Below, piece by piece: positions 42,166 to 51,166 of a stretch of DNA of 64,000 nucleotides; position 1 is the stretch's first letter, and each line of letters opens with the position of its first letter. The DNA is from Nocardia camponoti (GTDB lineage Bacteria; Actinomycetota; Actinomycetes; Mycobacteriales; Mycobacteriaceae). The DNA lies in contig NZ_BMMW01000001.1 in assembly GCF_014646135.1 (NCBI RefSeq), positions 1,133,570 through 1,197,569 on the forward strand. Direction: 5' to 3'. The translations under genes were made by a program, and so were the position numbers. The notes beneath the pieces were generated by a model. The model was not told the DNA's origin, searched no databases, and saw only the letters and a program-made list of their open reading frames with translations.

Positions 42166-44886
42166 TCAGGGAAGCCGACGCGGTCCCGCGTCGAACCGGC
42201 TCGGTTCAGGACCAATCCGCACGCGGGCATAAAGCACTTCTGCCGACGTTGGCGCGGCAAGCACCGGGTCTACCGACAGTTCGCGCAGTTCGGCGATGTC
42301 GTCGAACAGGGCCGAAATCCGTTGGGCCAGTTCAACTAGCGCGTCAGTGTCCGCGCCGTCGAGCAGAGGGGCCGCGCGCGGGGCGCGGATCAGGGCCACT
42401 GACTCAGCCTCGGTCAAGGGCAGTGCGCGATAGGCGCGGTCACCGAGCAGTTCGATGATGCGACCCGAAAGCCCAAAGGCGATCACCGAGCCAAACGACG
42501 GGTCATCGGTCACGCGCAAGACGCAGCCAACACCCTTGGCGGCCATGCGCTGCACGTGCAGCACCGGGTCACCGCAGATCTCAACCAGATCCGCATAGGC
42601 TTGGCGCACCGCGTCCGGGCCCCACAGATCGAGCCGTACGCCAAGCAGATCGGGCCGTTGTCGCCACATTTCCCCTGTGGCCTTCACCGCGACGGGATAG
42701 CCAAGCTCCGTTGCCGCGGCGACCGCCTCGTCAGCGTTGTTCGCCACGCGGAAGGCGACGACGTTGATGCCGTAGCAGGCGAGCAGCCGCGCGGCCTCCA
42801 CATCGTCTAGCCAGCGCGGGCCGCCGTCGGCGAGCCAGTCGGTAACCAGGTGGCGCGCTTTGTCGACGTCGATGCCCGGTGGGCGCGCGATCGGTGACGG
42901 CGGTTGGTCGCGCCAGCGGGCGTACCGTTCGACCATTGCCAGTGCGGCTGCCGCGCGTTCCGGGTCGGGGTAGGACGGGATCGACCCGCGCGCGGGTGCG
43001 GCGTTGGGCGAACCGACCGCGAGGTTGCTCGGGATGCCCGATTCGGCGACGAATGTCGTGAGCAGCGGTTTCGTCGCGCGCGCTGCGGCGGTTCGGAGGG
43101 CGTCGGCGAAGCCATCCATCTTGACCGGGACGGGTGGCGCGACGATGACCATCACCGCGTCGACATGATCGCAGTCGAGGGCGGCGCGCACCGCTTGCTC
43201 ATAGTCGCCGGGCGTTGCCTCTGGTCCGAGGTCGATGGGCGCTGCTGCCGACGCGGGGTTCAGCCCGCGCTCAGTTGGACGCACCGTTGTCCCGCGACCT
43301 GCCGCCCGCTCCGGACGCTGCACTGAAAGTCCCTGTGCGACAACAGCATCCGTTGCTAGCCAATTAAGTGCGGCACTGTTTCCGATGACGGCGACGCGCG
43401 GGCCTCGCGGCAGCGGCTGCGTCGCCAACAAAGCGGCACAGTCGAACAGCGCCGAGATCGACTCAACCTGAATGATGCCCGCCTGGGCGAACAGGTCGCG
43501 GACGACGGTGCGGTCCATGTCAACGCCACCGGCAAGCCTGCCACTGCTCACCGCGACGATGGGTTTCGCACGGGCGACGCGGCGGGCCAGTCGCGAGAAC
43601 TTGCGCGGATTACCGAAGCTCTCCAGATACAGCAGGATGACCTCGGTGTCGGCGGCGGTGTCCCAGTACTGCAAAAGGTCATTGCCCGACACGTCCGCGC
43701 GATTGCCCGCCGAGACGAACGTCGACAGACCAAGGTTGCGCGCGGCCGCCTCACCCAAAATCGCCGCGCCCAACGGGCCTGACTGGCAGAAGAAGCCGAT
43801 CCGACCGCGCTCGGGCAACACCGGGGCGAGGGTGGCGTTGAGGCCGACCGCTGGATCGGTGTTGGCGATGCCCAGCGCACTCGGCCCGACCACCCGCATG
43901 CCGTGTCCGCGCGCGGCGGCGACCAGGTCGCGTTCGGCGGTCAGGCCAGCAGGCCCAGCTTCGCCGAACCCCGCGGTGAGCACGATGAGCCCCTTCACGC
44001 CCTTGGCGAGACAGTCGGCGAGCACGGACGGGATCGCTGGTGCCCCGACCGCGACGACGGCGAGGTCGACGTGGTCGGGGATGTCACGCACGGTCGCATA
44101 CGACCGAACACCTTGCACTGATTGCCGATTCGGATTCACCGGATAAACCGGCCCGGAGAACCCGCCCGCGAGCAGATTCGCGAATACCGCGCCGCCGACG
44201 CGCGCGGGGTCGACCGTGGCACCGATGACCGCGACCGAGCCGGGTGCCAGCAGGTTGCCCACGCTGCGCGCCTCGGAGGCAGCTTCGCGCGCGTCGCGCA
44301 CCGTGCGTAGCGCTTCGGTTGGGTCGATCGCGAATTCCAGGTGCACTTCCGCGCCGTCGCGGCTGCGCCGTAACTGATAGCCCGCGTCGCGGAAAACCGT
44401 GATCATCGGCTCGTTTTCGGCGAGCACTTCCGCGACGAAGGTCGTGATCTCGTGCTCAGCCGCCGCGCCCGCCAGGTGTTCGAGCAGCACGGAACCAAGG
44501 CCGCGTCCCTGATGTTCGTCGGCGACAACGAAGGCGACTTCGGCCGCGCGCTCGTCGGTGCGGTCGAGCAGTTCGTAGCGGGAAACGCCGATGATGTCGT
44601 TGCCGAGTACCGCGACCATGCCGACGCGGTCGCGGTAGTCCAGGTGCGTCGTGCGGTACATGTCGCGCGGCGAGATACGTGGGTACGGGCCGAAATAGCG
44701 CAGGTACCGGGTGCGTTCGGACAGCCGTTCGTGGAACGTCGCGAGGGCGTCGGCGTCGTCGGGGGTGATGGGTCGGATTCGCACCACTCCCCCGTCGCTG
44801 GCGAGCACGTCGCCCGACCAATGTGGGGGCGGCGCAGGCGGATTCGCTGGAGTATCTGCCGTATCGGGCAGCAGCGGCTCAGTCAC
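42166..44886 (-). CDS. GNAT acetyltransferase fused to acyl-CoA-ligase-like domain (Pat-type lysine acetyltransferase)
   Basis: A 906-residue bifunctional protein. Residues 35-185 are a GNAT domain (VVRIRPITPDDADALATFHE and the acetyl-CoA motif DEHQGRGLGSVLLEHL). Then a CoA-binding Rossmann domain (NLLAPGSVAVIGATVDPARVG), two flavodoxin-like succinyl-CoA ligase domains (FFCQSGPLGAAILGEAAARN), and a C-terminal ATP-grasp (EAARLLACYGI to LRELSVDPVL). This matches the family of NDP-forming acyl-CoA synthetase/GNAT proteins, several of which acetylate acetyl-CoA synthetase. The GTG start overlaps the acuC stop by 8 bases, so writer and eraser of acetylation are co-translated. Confidence 0.88.
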   Translation of the reverse strand: MTEPLLPDTADTPANPPAPPPHWSGDVLASDGGVVRIRPITPDDADALATFHERLSERTRYLRYFGPYPRISPRDMYRTTHLDYRDRVGMVAVLGNDIIGVSRYELLDRTDERAAEVAFVVADEHQGRGLGSVLLEHLAGAAAEHEITTFVAEVLAENEPMITVFRDAGYQLRRSRDGAEVHLEFAIDPTEALRTVRDAREAASEARSVGNLLAPGSVAVIGATVDPARVGGAVFANLLAGGFSGPVYPVNPNRQSVQGVRSYATVRDIPDHVDLAVVAVGAPAIPSVLADCLAKGVKGLIVLTAGFGEAGPAGLTAERDLVAAARGHGMRVVGPSALGIANTDPAVGLNATLAPVLPERGRIGFFCQSGPLGAAILGEAAARNLGLSTFVSAGNRADVSGNDLLQYWDTAADTEVILLYLESFGNPRKFSRLARRVARAKPIVAVSSGRLAGGVDMDRTVVRDLFAQAGIIQVESISALFDCAALLATQPLPRGPRVAVIGNSAALNWLATDAVVAQGLSVQRPERAAGRGTTVRPTERGLNPASAAAPIDLGPEATPGDYEQAVRAALDCDHVDAVMVIVAPPVPVKMDGFADALRTAAARATKPLLTTFVAESGIPSNLAVGSPNAAPARGSIPSYPDPERAAAALAMVERYARWRDQPPSPIARPPGIDVDKARHLVTDWLADGGPRWLDDVEAARLLACYGINVVAFRVANNADEAVAAATELGYPVAVKATGEMWRQRPDLLGVRLDLWGPDAVRQAYADLVEICGDPVLHVQRMAAKGVGCVLRVTDDPSFGSVIAFGLSGRIIELLGDRAYRALPLTEAESVALIRAPRAAPLLDGADTDALVELAQRISALFDDIAELRELSVDPVLAAPTSAEVLYARVRIGPEPSRFDAGPRRLP

Positions 44887-46120
44887 GGGGGTCGTCCGGG
44901 TCGAGGCCGAGCAGGCCGAAGCTGGCGCGGCGCGTTGCTGTGATGGCGGTGTCGACAGCCCGTTGTCGGCGGACGTCATCTGGATCGCCGATGTCGGGCG
45001 TCCCGCCTGGCCCATCCCACGGCTGGTAACTGACGTTTCCGCCGTCGCTCATGGTGGTCGGTGGCGTGACGCGCGGCGACGCGGCGCGTACCTCGGCGAG
45101 CCAGTCGTCGGGGATCGCCGTTTCTGGCGCAACGGGCCGGTCCAACGCGGTCGCGAGCAGATGCGTCCACGCCCGTGGCACAACGCGTACTACGCCGTAC
45201 CCGCCGCCGCCGATGGCAAGCCACCGTCCGTCGGCATAGCGATCAGCGAGCTCGCGCATAGCGATAAAGGCCGCACGCTGACCATCGACGGTGAGTTCCA
45301 GATCGGCTAGGGGATCTTCGCGATGGGTGTCGACCCCGCACTGACTGATGATGATCTGCGGCTCAAACGCGGCGACCGCGCTCGGCACCACCGCGTGAAA
45401 CGCTCTGAGCCACTGGGCATCTCGTGTTCCTGGCAATAGTGGCACATTGATCGATGTGCCCTCCCCTCGACCAACTCCCGTCTCTTCGGGCCAGCCGGTA
45501 TTGGGCCAGAGCGAGGACGGGTGTTGGTGCAGCGAGACGGTCAGCACGCGAGGATCGTCGTAGAAGGCGCGCTGCACCCCGTCGCCGTGATGCACGTCGA
45601 CATCGAGATAGGCGATGCGGTCGAAGCCGTTGTCGAGCAACCACGAGATCGCGATCGCGGCATCGTTGTAAATGCAAAACCCCGCCGCCGCGTTCGGCAT
45701 CGCATGGTGCATCCCGCCGCCGATGCTGACTGCCCTTCGCGTACGACCCGCCGCGATCTCGCCAGCGGCAGCGAGGGTGCCGCCCACGATCACCGACGCC
45801 GCCTCGTGCATTCCCGAGAAAATCGGGTTGTCGGCGGTGCCGAGACCATAGGTCGTGTCGTCGGCCGAAGCCGGTCCCGAATCCGCTCGGCGGACCGCGT
45901 CGAGGTAATCGCCGCGATGGATGCGCAGCAAGTCGGCTTCGGTCGCCGCGCCCGGTTCAAGCAACTCGACACCGTCGAGCACACCAAGATGGCGTGCCAG
46001 TGACATAGTGAAGCGCAACCGTGACGGCTTCATCGGGTGCTCAGGACTCCAGGTGTAGCCGAGGAATCGCTCGGACCACACCAACGCCGCGGCGGCATCG
46101 CGATCAGGCGAGGTGACCAT
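44879..46120 (-). CDS. acuC: Histone-deacetylase-like protein AcuC
   Basis: A 413-residue zinc-dependent class I/II deacetylase family protein. It begins LVWSERFLGYTWSPEHPMKPSR and holds the active-site SIGGGMHHAMPNAAAGFC (twin His), the zinc ligands in AYLDVDVHHGDGVQ and SQCGVDTHREDPLADL, and the catalytic-side tyrosine in IGGGGYGVV. In Bacillus AcuC removes acetyl groups that AcuA puts on acetyl-CoA synthetase; the partner acetyltransferase here follows at once. ATG 46120 was chosen because TAGCGT lies 7 bases upstream and homologs begin near TSPDRD; the frame upstream runs over ideR and galE and is not used. Confidence 0.93.
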   Translation of the reverse strand: MVTSPDRDAAAALVWSERFLGYTWSPEHPMKPSRLRFTMSLARHLGVLDGVELLEPGAATEADLLRIHRGDYLDAVRRADSGPASADDTTYGLGTADNPIFSGMHEAASVIVGGTLAAAGEIAAGRTRRAVSIGGGMHHAMPNAAAGFCIYNDAAIAISWLLDNGFDRIAYLDVDVHHGDGVQRAFYDDPRVLTVSLHQHPSSLWPNTGWPEETGVGRGEGTSINVPLLPGTRDAQWLRAFHAVVPSAVAAFEPQIIISQCGVDTHREDPLADLELTVDGQRAAFIAMRELADRYADGRWLAIGGGGYGVVRVVPRAWTHLLATALDRPVAPETAIPDDWLAEVRAASPRVTPPTTMSDGGNVSYQPWDGPGGTPDIGDPDDVRRQRAVDTAITATRRASFGLLGLDPDDPRD

Positions 46121-46127
46121 GGTCGCC

Positions 46128-46133
46128 ACGCTA
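46128..46133 (-). promoter_or_regulatory. -10 hexamer TAGCGT, leaderless promoter of acuC-pat
   Basis: Minus-strand TAGCGT, 7 bases before the ATG at 46120. Confidence 0.5.
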
Positions 46134-46220
46134 GTCGGAAGTGTTAGTGCCGGTGGTGCGTTGAGATGCAGTAGAAATAGGCCCGCTGGTCCGGCGCAGG
46201 GTCGGACGTTCGCGCGTGGG

Positions 46221-46226
46221 TAGAAT
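46221..46226 (+). promoter_or_regulatory. -10 hexamer TAGAAT upstream of ideR
   Basis: TAGAAT predicts a start near 46233 and a short leader with GAAGGGG before the GTG at 46250. Confidence 0.5.
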
Positions 46227-46249
46227 TCGTACCGACGAAGGGGTATTAG

Positions 46250-46936
46250 GTGAAGGATCTGGTGGATACCACGGAGATGTATCTCCGTACCATCTACGAC
46301 CTCGAGGAAGAGGGCGTTGTGCCGCTGCGTGCGCGCATCGCCGAGCGGCTTGAGCAGAGCGGGCCAACGGTGAGCCAGACGGTCGCGCGCATGGAGCGCG
46401 ACGGCCTGCTGCTCGTTGCTGGCGACCGGCATTTGGAGCTCACGGACAAGGGCCGCGCGATGGCTGTCGCGGTGATGCGTAAGCATCGGCTCGCCGAGCG
46501 CTTGCTGGTCGACATCATCGGCCTCGACTGGGAGAACGTGCACGCCGAGGCGTGCCGCTGGGAGCACGTGATGAGCGAGGAGGTGGAGCGGCGCCTGATT
46601 GAGGTGCTCAACCATCCCACTACCTCGCCCTACGGCAACCCCATCCCTGGGCTCGACGAGCTCGGGCTCGCCGATGGCGCTACGCCCCCGGAGACGCTGG
46701 TGCGGCTGTCGGACCTGCCCAACGGCGCGCTGCACGCGGTGGTGGTGCGAAGGCTCGCCGAGCACATCCAGACCGACCCCGAGGTCATCGGCAAACTCCG
46801 TGAAGCCGGTGTTGTTCCGGACGCGCGCGTGACTGTCGAGACCAAGCCGGGCGCGGTGCTCATCACCGTCCCTGGCCATTCCGGGTTCGAATTGTCCGAG
46901 GAGATGGCGCACGCCGTCCAGGTGAGGCTGGTCTGA
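46250..46936 (+). CDS. ideR: Iron-dependent repressor IdeR (DtxR family)
   Basis: The global Fe(II)-dependent regulator, 228 residues. The helix-turn-helix spans ARIAERLEQSGPTVSQTVARMERDG. All metal ligands of IdeR are in place by count: Met10, Cys102, Glu105, His106 (site 1) and His79, Glu83, His98 (site 2). The C-terminal SH3-like domain is present. It represses siderophore genes and activates iron storage when iron is high. GAAGGGG lies 8 bases before the GTG start. galE follows after 3 bases, so the two are co-transcribed. Confidence 0.97.
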   Translation: MKDLVDTTEMYLRTIYDLEEEGVVPLRARIAERLEQSGPTVSQTVARMERDGLLLVAGDRHLELTDKGRAMAVAVMRKHRLAERLLVDIIGLDWENVHAEACRWEHVMSEEVERRLIEVLNHPTTSPYGNPIPGLDELGLADGATPPETLVRLSDLPNGALHAVVVRRLAEHIQTDPEVIGKLREAGVVPDARVTVETKPGAVLITVPGHSGFELSEEMAHAVQVRLV

Positions 46937-46939
46937 TTC

Positions 46940-47920
46940 GTGAAACTTCTGGTCACCGGCGGTGCCGGCTACGTGGGTGGCGGTACCGCCGCCGTGCTGC
47001 TCGATCAAGGGCATGACGTCGTTATCGTCGACGACCTGTCCACCGGCAACACCGAAGGCGTCCCTGCGGGCGCGCGGTTCGTCGAAGGCGACATCGCCGA
47101 CGCCGTCCCCGCCCTGCTCGCCGCTGAATCCTTCGACGGTGTCCTGCATTTCGCCGCCCAGTCGCTGGTCGGCGAGTCGGTTGAGCAGCCCGAGAAGTAT
47201 TGGCACGGCAATGTCGTTAAGACGCTGCGGCTGCTTGAGGCGATGCGCGAAACCGGTACGCCGCGACTGGTTTTCTCGTCGACTGCCGCGGTGTACGGCG
47301 AGCCCGAACAGGTGCCGATCACCGAGTCCGCGGCCACCCGTCCCACCAACCCCTACGGGGCGAGCAAGCTCGCGATCGACCACGCCATCACCTCCTACGC
47401 GGTCGCGCACGGATTGGCCGCGACGAGCCTGCGGTACTTCAACGTGGCCGGTGCTTACGGCGGTCTCGGCGAGAACCGCGTTGTCGAAACTCATCTGATC
47501 CCCCTTGTTTTGCAGGTGGCACTCGGTCATCGCAAGGCCATCTCGGTGTATGGCACCGACTGGCCTACGCCCGACGGCACCTGCGTGCGCGATTACATTC
47601 ACATTCGCGATCTGGCCCAAGCACATTCGTTGGCGCTCGCCTCGGCTGAGCCCGGGACGCATCGCGTGTTCAATCTCGGTTCGGGTACGGGTTTCTCTGT
47701 GCGCGAGGTGATTTCGGCGTGCGAGCGGGTCACCGGGTTGCCCATCGAAGCCATTGACGCGCCGCGCCGCGCTGGCGACCCCGCCGTGTTGATCGCCTCA
47801 AGCGACGAGGCCATCGCCGCGCTCGGGTGGCGGCCCGAGCACAACGATCTCGACGAAATCGTCTCTGACGCTTGGGAATTCCTGCGTTCACTCGGCGATC
47901 GCGCGCACAGCGCCCGCTGA
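46940..47920 (+). CDS. galE: UDP-glucose 4-epimerase
   Basis: A 326-residue extended short-chain dehydrogenase that interconverts UDP-glucose and UDP-galactose; in mycolate bacteria it feeds galactan of arabinogalactan. [21 protein letters not shown] binds [11 protein letters not shown] follows strand 2, and the catalytic Ser-Tyr-Lys set is in [11 protein letters not shown] and [24 protein letters not shown] and [16 protein letters not shown] complete the family pattern. It starts 3 bases after ideR; linkage of galE to ideR is seen in several corynebacteria and relatives. Confidence 0.94.
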   Translation: MKLLVTGGAGYVGGGTAAVLLDQGHDVVIVDDLSTGNTEGVPAGARFVEGDIADAVPALLAAESFDGVLHFAAQSLVGESVEQPEKYWHGNVVKTLRLLEAMRETGTPRLVFSSTAAVYGEPEQVPITESAATRPTNPYGASKLAIDHAITSYAVAHGLAATSLRYFNVAGAYGGLGENRVVETHLIPLVLQVALGHRKAISVYGTDWPTPDGTCVRDYIHIRDLAQAHSLALASAEPGTHRVFNLGSGTGFSVREVISACERVTGLPIEAIDAPRRAGDPAVLIASSDEAIAALGWRPEHNDLDEIVSDAWEFLRSLGDRAHSAR

Positions 47921-47932
47921 TTCGGCAGTCGA

Positions 47933-47987
47933 ACCTCGGCCCGGTCATCGCGACGAACCTCAGTTCATCGCGTGATCGGGCCGAGGT
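47933..47987. terminator. Hairpin between galE and the DUF4192 gene
   Basis: ACCTCGGCCCG (47933-47943) pairs perfectly with CGGGCCGAGGT (47977-47987); further pairing of the loop ends (TCATCGCG with CGCGTGA) is possible. The right arm lies within the last codons of the DUF4192 gene. Confidence 0.5.
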
Positions 47988-49140
47988 CTATCCCGAGGTC
48001 AGTGGCGAGTTGATGCCCGCATTCGCCGAGCTTGTGTAGCCGGTCGGGCCGCAGTCCCGCTTGCAACGACGTTTCCAGCAACACCGACATGGTGTGGTCA
48101 CCATCGGCCTCCACTGCCAACCCGAGCGCGATGCCGGCGAACGGTCCGTCGCCACGCACGTACGCGCTGTAGCCGAGCAGCGAGGCCGCTTCCGCGCGGT
48201 CCCGGTCGACGGTGGCGCGAGCGAGTTGGGTCCACAGCAGCTCAGCGGCTTCGGCGTGCTCGCCAAGGGCGATGCCGTACATGACATCTCGGATCGGTTG
48301 ATCGCGCACCAGCACCGCGATACGCGCGAGGTCGGCATTGGTACGCGGTTCGCCCGATTCAACGTCGGCGATCTGCCACAGGATCCATTCCAGCATTTGA
48401 CGTTGCTGTTCGGCGTCTCGCCCTATGCGTCGAGCAGCGGCGACGTCGCGGTGATAACTGCGCGCTGCCCCGCACAGCAGCCGTTGCACGCCGGCGCGGC
48501 GCAATTCGTCGGGTGCGAGCAGTGCGATGAGGTCGGCTCGCGACTGTCGAATGGGCCGACCGTCAAGCACTTGCGACACCGCGACGAGCGAGCTGGACGG
48601 GTCGGGTACCACCCCGCCTGCACCTGGATCGAACAGATCGCGATAGCGCGCGCCAGCGCTGATCGAGCCAACGGTCCACGCACCGCGAATCGGCACGCCT
48701 TGGCCCGCTAGCGCGTCGAGCAGCGCGACCCGCAATCGGGTGATGGCCAGCGATGGTCCAGCCCGATCGTCGACTTGGACGGCTAGCACCCCCACCGCTT
48801 GTTCGCGCACACAAATGGACACAACGCAGTCGGTGAATTGCTCAAGCGCGCCGGGCTCAACGAGGCTGTCCAGGTCGAATCGCATGACCGCTTCAATCAC
48901 CTCAGCACCCCGATGCCCGCCCGGGCACAGCATCGCGAGCACAAGCGACCGTTCGGGGGTGAAGCCCAATAGCGCGGGAATCGCCGCGATCAGGTCCCCT
49001 GGTTCGTCGACGCGAACCGTCGGTGGCGCCGAATACGCGGGCGACGCTTCCGAACAGCCGAGGGCGCGAGTGAAGGGACCGGATCGCCGAAGCAGGCGAG
49101 GACTGGAGTGCGATGCGGGAGTGGTCATGCCGATGAGCAT
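47965..49140 (-). CDS. DUF4192 protein
   Basis: A 391-residue (or 387 from ATG 49128) cytosolic protein of the actinobacterial DUF4192 family, function unknown. The core runs from VDEPGDLIAAIPALLGFTPERSLVLAML, through RDLFDPGAGGVVPDPSSS, to LGYSAYVRGDGPFAGIALGLAVE and LLETSLQAGLRPD. Two ATG codons four apart are possible starts; neither has a good ribosome site. Two consensus DnaA boxes lie 50 to 80 bases upstream. It is convergent with galE. Confidence 0.87.
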   Translation of the reverse strand: MLIGMTTPASHSSPRLLRRSGPFTRALGCSEASPAYSAPPTVRVDEPGDLIAAIPALLGFTPERSLVLAMLCPGGHRGAEVIEAVMRFDLDSLVEPGALEQFTDCVVSICVREQAVGVLAVQVDDRAGPSLAITRLRVALLDALAGQGVPIRGAWTVGSISAGARYRDLFDPGAGGVVPDPSSSLVAVSQVLDGRPIRQSRADLIALLAPDELRRAGVQRLLCGAARSYHRDVAAARRIGRDAEQQRQMLEWILWQIADVESGEPRTNADLARIAVLVRDQPIRDVMYGIALGEHAEAAELLWTQLARATVDRDRAEAASLLGYSAYVRGDGPFAGIALGLAVEADGDHTMSVLLETSLQAGLRPDRLHKLGECGHQLATDLGIDLGPITR

Positions 49141-49191
49141 CGCCGATGGGCGTCGGTGCCTCGCGTGACTTACCTGGGCTTTTATTCGGCC

Positions 49192-49218
49192 TGTGGATAA
49201 CCGCCAACCTGTGCATAA
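49192..49218. promoter_or_regulatory. Two DnaA boxes TGTGGATAA and TGTGCATAA
   Basis: TGTGGATAA (49192-49200) and TGTGCATAA (49210-49218) both fit the DnaA box TTATNCACA read on the other strand, in the same orientation and 18 bases apart, upstream of the DUF4192 start. Confidence 0.5.
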
Positions 49219-49268
49219 CTGACGCTCTCGCAGTCACTTTCGACCCAGTTTGTCGGTGCGGCGTGGTA

Positions 49269-49970
49269 TCAGCTCCCAGCGACGTTCCCCACCGCGACCG
49301 CGAACAGTTCGTCAACAGCACCGGCGTCGGGCTGGCTCGCACCAAAACCCATGGCGGTCACGGTAATTCGCACATCGGCCACTTGGCCAACGGTCGTCTG
49401 CATCGTCTGGGCAAGCCCTGCTCCGCCAACGTCGGGAACGACCGTTCGGCGCAGCGAAACGGCGTCATCTGCCCCGTTGAGAGTTGTTTCCGACAGCGTC
49501 GTTGTGACCGTCGATGACGCACCCGCGCGGACGACCCGCATCACCGCACATCGCGCCGCCCATTCGCGCAGGTGAGCGACCGATTCCGGGCTGCGCGCGA
49601 GCTCGACAGTCACGCTCACGCGACTCGCTTCGTTAGTGCCAACCGCCACCGCGACCGGTTCGGTTTCGCTCGCCCCGGGCGGCACGCAATCGACGGGTTC
49701 AACACTCGCCCCAGTCCCAACGCCGTCAAGGTCCCCTGCCGCCGCTGACGCGGCTTGCGGCGGCAAAACAACAGCGGGGTAAACCGCCGGGAATTGCGCG
49801 GGCGTTGGCAGCAACTCGCCGAGCGGACGGTCGACGTGACCGCGCGTGTCCGCGTTCGTCGCGACCGGAATGCCGGTCACCTCGTTCCCGCAGGCGACGG
49901 TCAACCCCATCGCGACGCCGATGACCAGCACTAACCCGAATCCGCGCAATGTCTTGTCGGCCGCTCGCAC
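49269..49970 (-). CDS. Probable lipoprotein of unknown function
   Basis: A 233-residue exported protein. From GTG 49970 it starts with a basic tip and the hydrophobic run LRGFGLVLVIGVAMGLTVAC ending at a likely lipidated cysteine; the lipobox L-T-V-A-C is slightly unusual. The mature part has Pro/Ala-rich linkers, a cysteine pair (VDCVPPG and ARCAVM) and beta-rich C-terminal half with RRTVVPDVGGAGLAQTMQTTVGQVADVRITV. It resembles the small sensor-like lipoproteins (DUF5642 or DUF3558 style) of mycolate bacteria, but I cannot name it. The frame is open 15 codons further upstream. Confidence 0.7.
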   Translation of the reverse strand: MRAADKTLRGFGLVLVIGVAMGLTVACGNEVTGIPVATNADTRGHVDRPLGELLPTPAQFPAVYPAVVLPPQAASAAAGDLDGVGTGASVEPVDCVPPGASETEPVAVAVGTNEASRVSVTVELARSPESVAHLREWAARCAVMRVVRAGASSTVTTTLSETTLNGADDAVSLRRTVVPDVGGAGLAQTMQTTVGQVADVRITVTAMGFGASQPDAGAVDELFAVAVGNVAGS

Positions 49971-50195
49971 ATCGTCTACTGTGCCGTACCAGCGCGATCG
50001 CGCACCGGTTGCCACGCCGCGCTACGCCACCTGTCCCGGCGCCGGTCCAAGTCGGGAATTCCCTCGCCGCGCTCGCTGTTATCCACCAAAACGAGCCGTC
50101 CTCCGGCCGTTTGCGAGCCGTCGGCGCGCGTGGGGGACAATGGATGTTGTCTCCGCGCCGCGAGCGATGGTGGACCGCGCAGGAAGGAGTTCGCG

Positions 50196-51140
50196 ATGGA
50201 TGATCAGTCGCACATGTACGAACTGGAGTTCCCCGCCCCACAGCTGTCTTCCGAAGACGGCGCGGGTCCCGTGCTCGTGCACGGTCTTGAGGGTTTCACC
50301 GATGCTGGCCACGCTGTCCGGCTGGCCACCACTCACCTACGCGAGAGTCTCGAAACCGAACTTGTCGCGTCATTTGATGTCGATGAGCTGCTCGATTACC
50401 GGTCGCGTCGTCCGTTGATGACATTCCAAACCGACCATTTCGCCGATTACGCCGAACCCGAACTGAACCTGTGGGCGTTGCGCGACACCGCGGGCACCCC
50501 GTTTTTGCTGCTGTCCGGGCTTGAACCGGACCTACGCTGGGAGAAGTTCACCACCGCGGTGCGTCTCCTCGCTGAACAGCTCGGCGTGCGTCGCACGATC
50601 GGCCTGTCGGCCATTCCGATGGCGATCCCGCACACGCGTCCGCTTGGCGTCACCGCGCATTCGTCGGACCGTTCGCTGCTTGGCGAACACCAGCGCTGGC
50701 CCGGTGAGCTGCAGGTTCCCGGGAGCGCGTCGTCGCTGCTTGAGTATCGAATGGGCCAGCACGGACATGAGTCGCTTGGGTTCTCGGTACATGTGCCCCA
50801 CTACCTCGCCCAAACCGATTACCCCGAGGCCGCCCAAACGCTGCTGGAAAATGTTGCCGAGAACGCCGGCCTTGAGCTGCCGCTGACCGCGCTTGGCGAA
50901 GCCGCCGCGCGTGTTCGCGAGCAGGTCGCCGAGCACATCGCGGGCAATGACGAAGTCGAGACGGTTGTCACCGCGCTTGAGCGCCAATACGACAGTTTCG
51001 TCACCGCGCAAGAACGCCAGTCGAGTTTGTTGGCAGGCGACGGCGATCTACCCAGTGGCGAGGAGTTGGGCGCGGAGTTCGAACGCTTCCTCGCCGAACA
51101 GGGCGGTTACAGCGACACTTCCGGCGACGGCGAGGACTAA
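50196..51140 (+). CDS. PAC2 family protein
   Basis: A 314-residue protein of the PAC2/proteasome-assembly-chaperone fold, the counterpart of Rv2714. It begins MDDQSHMYELEFPAPQL and shows VLVHGLEGFTDAGHAVRLAT, LLDYRSRRPLMTF, LLLSGLEPDLRWEKF and SVHVPHYLAQTDYPEAA, all typical of the actinobacterial branch. Its cellular role is unknown; members may bind small ligands or act in proteasome-related processes. AGGAAGGAG stands 6 bases before ATG 50196, which decides the start over an upstream one. Confidence 0.9.
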   Translation: MDDQSHMYELEFPAPQLSSEDGAGPVLVHGLEGFTDAGHAVRLATTHLRESLETELVASFDVDELLDYRSRRPLMTFQTDHFADYAEPELNLWALRDTAGTPFLLLSGLEPDLRWEKFTTAVRLLAEQLGVRRTIGLSAIPMAIPHTRPLGVTAHSSDRSLLGEHQRWPGELQVPGSASSLLEYRMGQHGHESLGFSVHVPHYLAQTDYPEAAQTLLENVAENAGLELPLTALGEAAARVREQVAEHIAGNDEVETVVTALERQYDSFVTAQERQSSLLAGDGDLPSGEELGAEFERFLAEQGGYSDTSGDGED

Positions 51141-51153
51141 CCGGCCAACCCAG

Positions 51154-51159
51154 TAGGGT
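51154..51159 (+). promoter_or_regulatory. -10 hexamer TAGGGT, leaderless promoter of the DUF3516 helicase gene
   Basis: TAGGGT lies 7 bases before GTG 51167 and overlaps the earlier GTG at 51158, which argues for the later start. Confidence 0.5.
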
Positions 51160-51166
51160 GGTCGGA

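Noticed and set aside
46121..47662. Upstream extension of the acuC frame across ideR and galE
   Set aside because: The extension is antisense to two well-supported genes and has no fold; the leaderless -10 at 46128 fixes the start at 46120.
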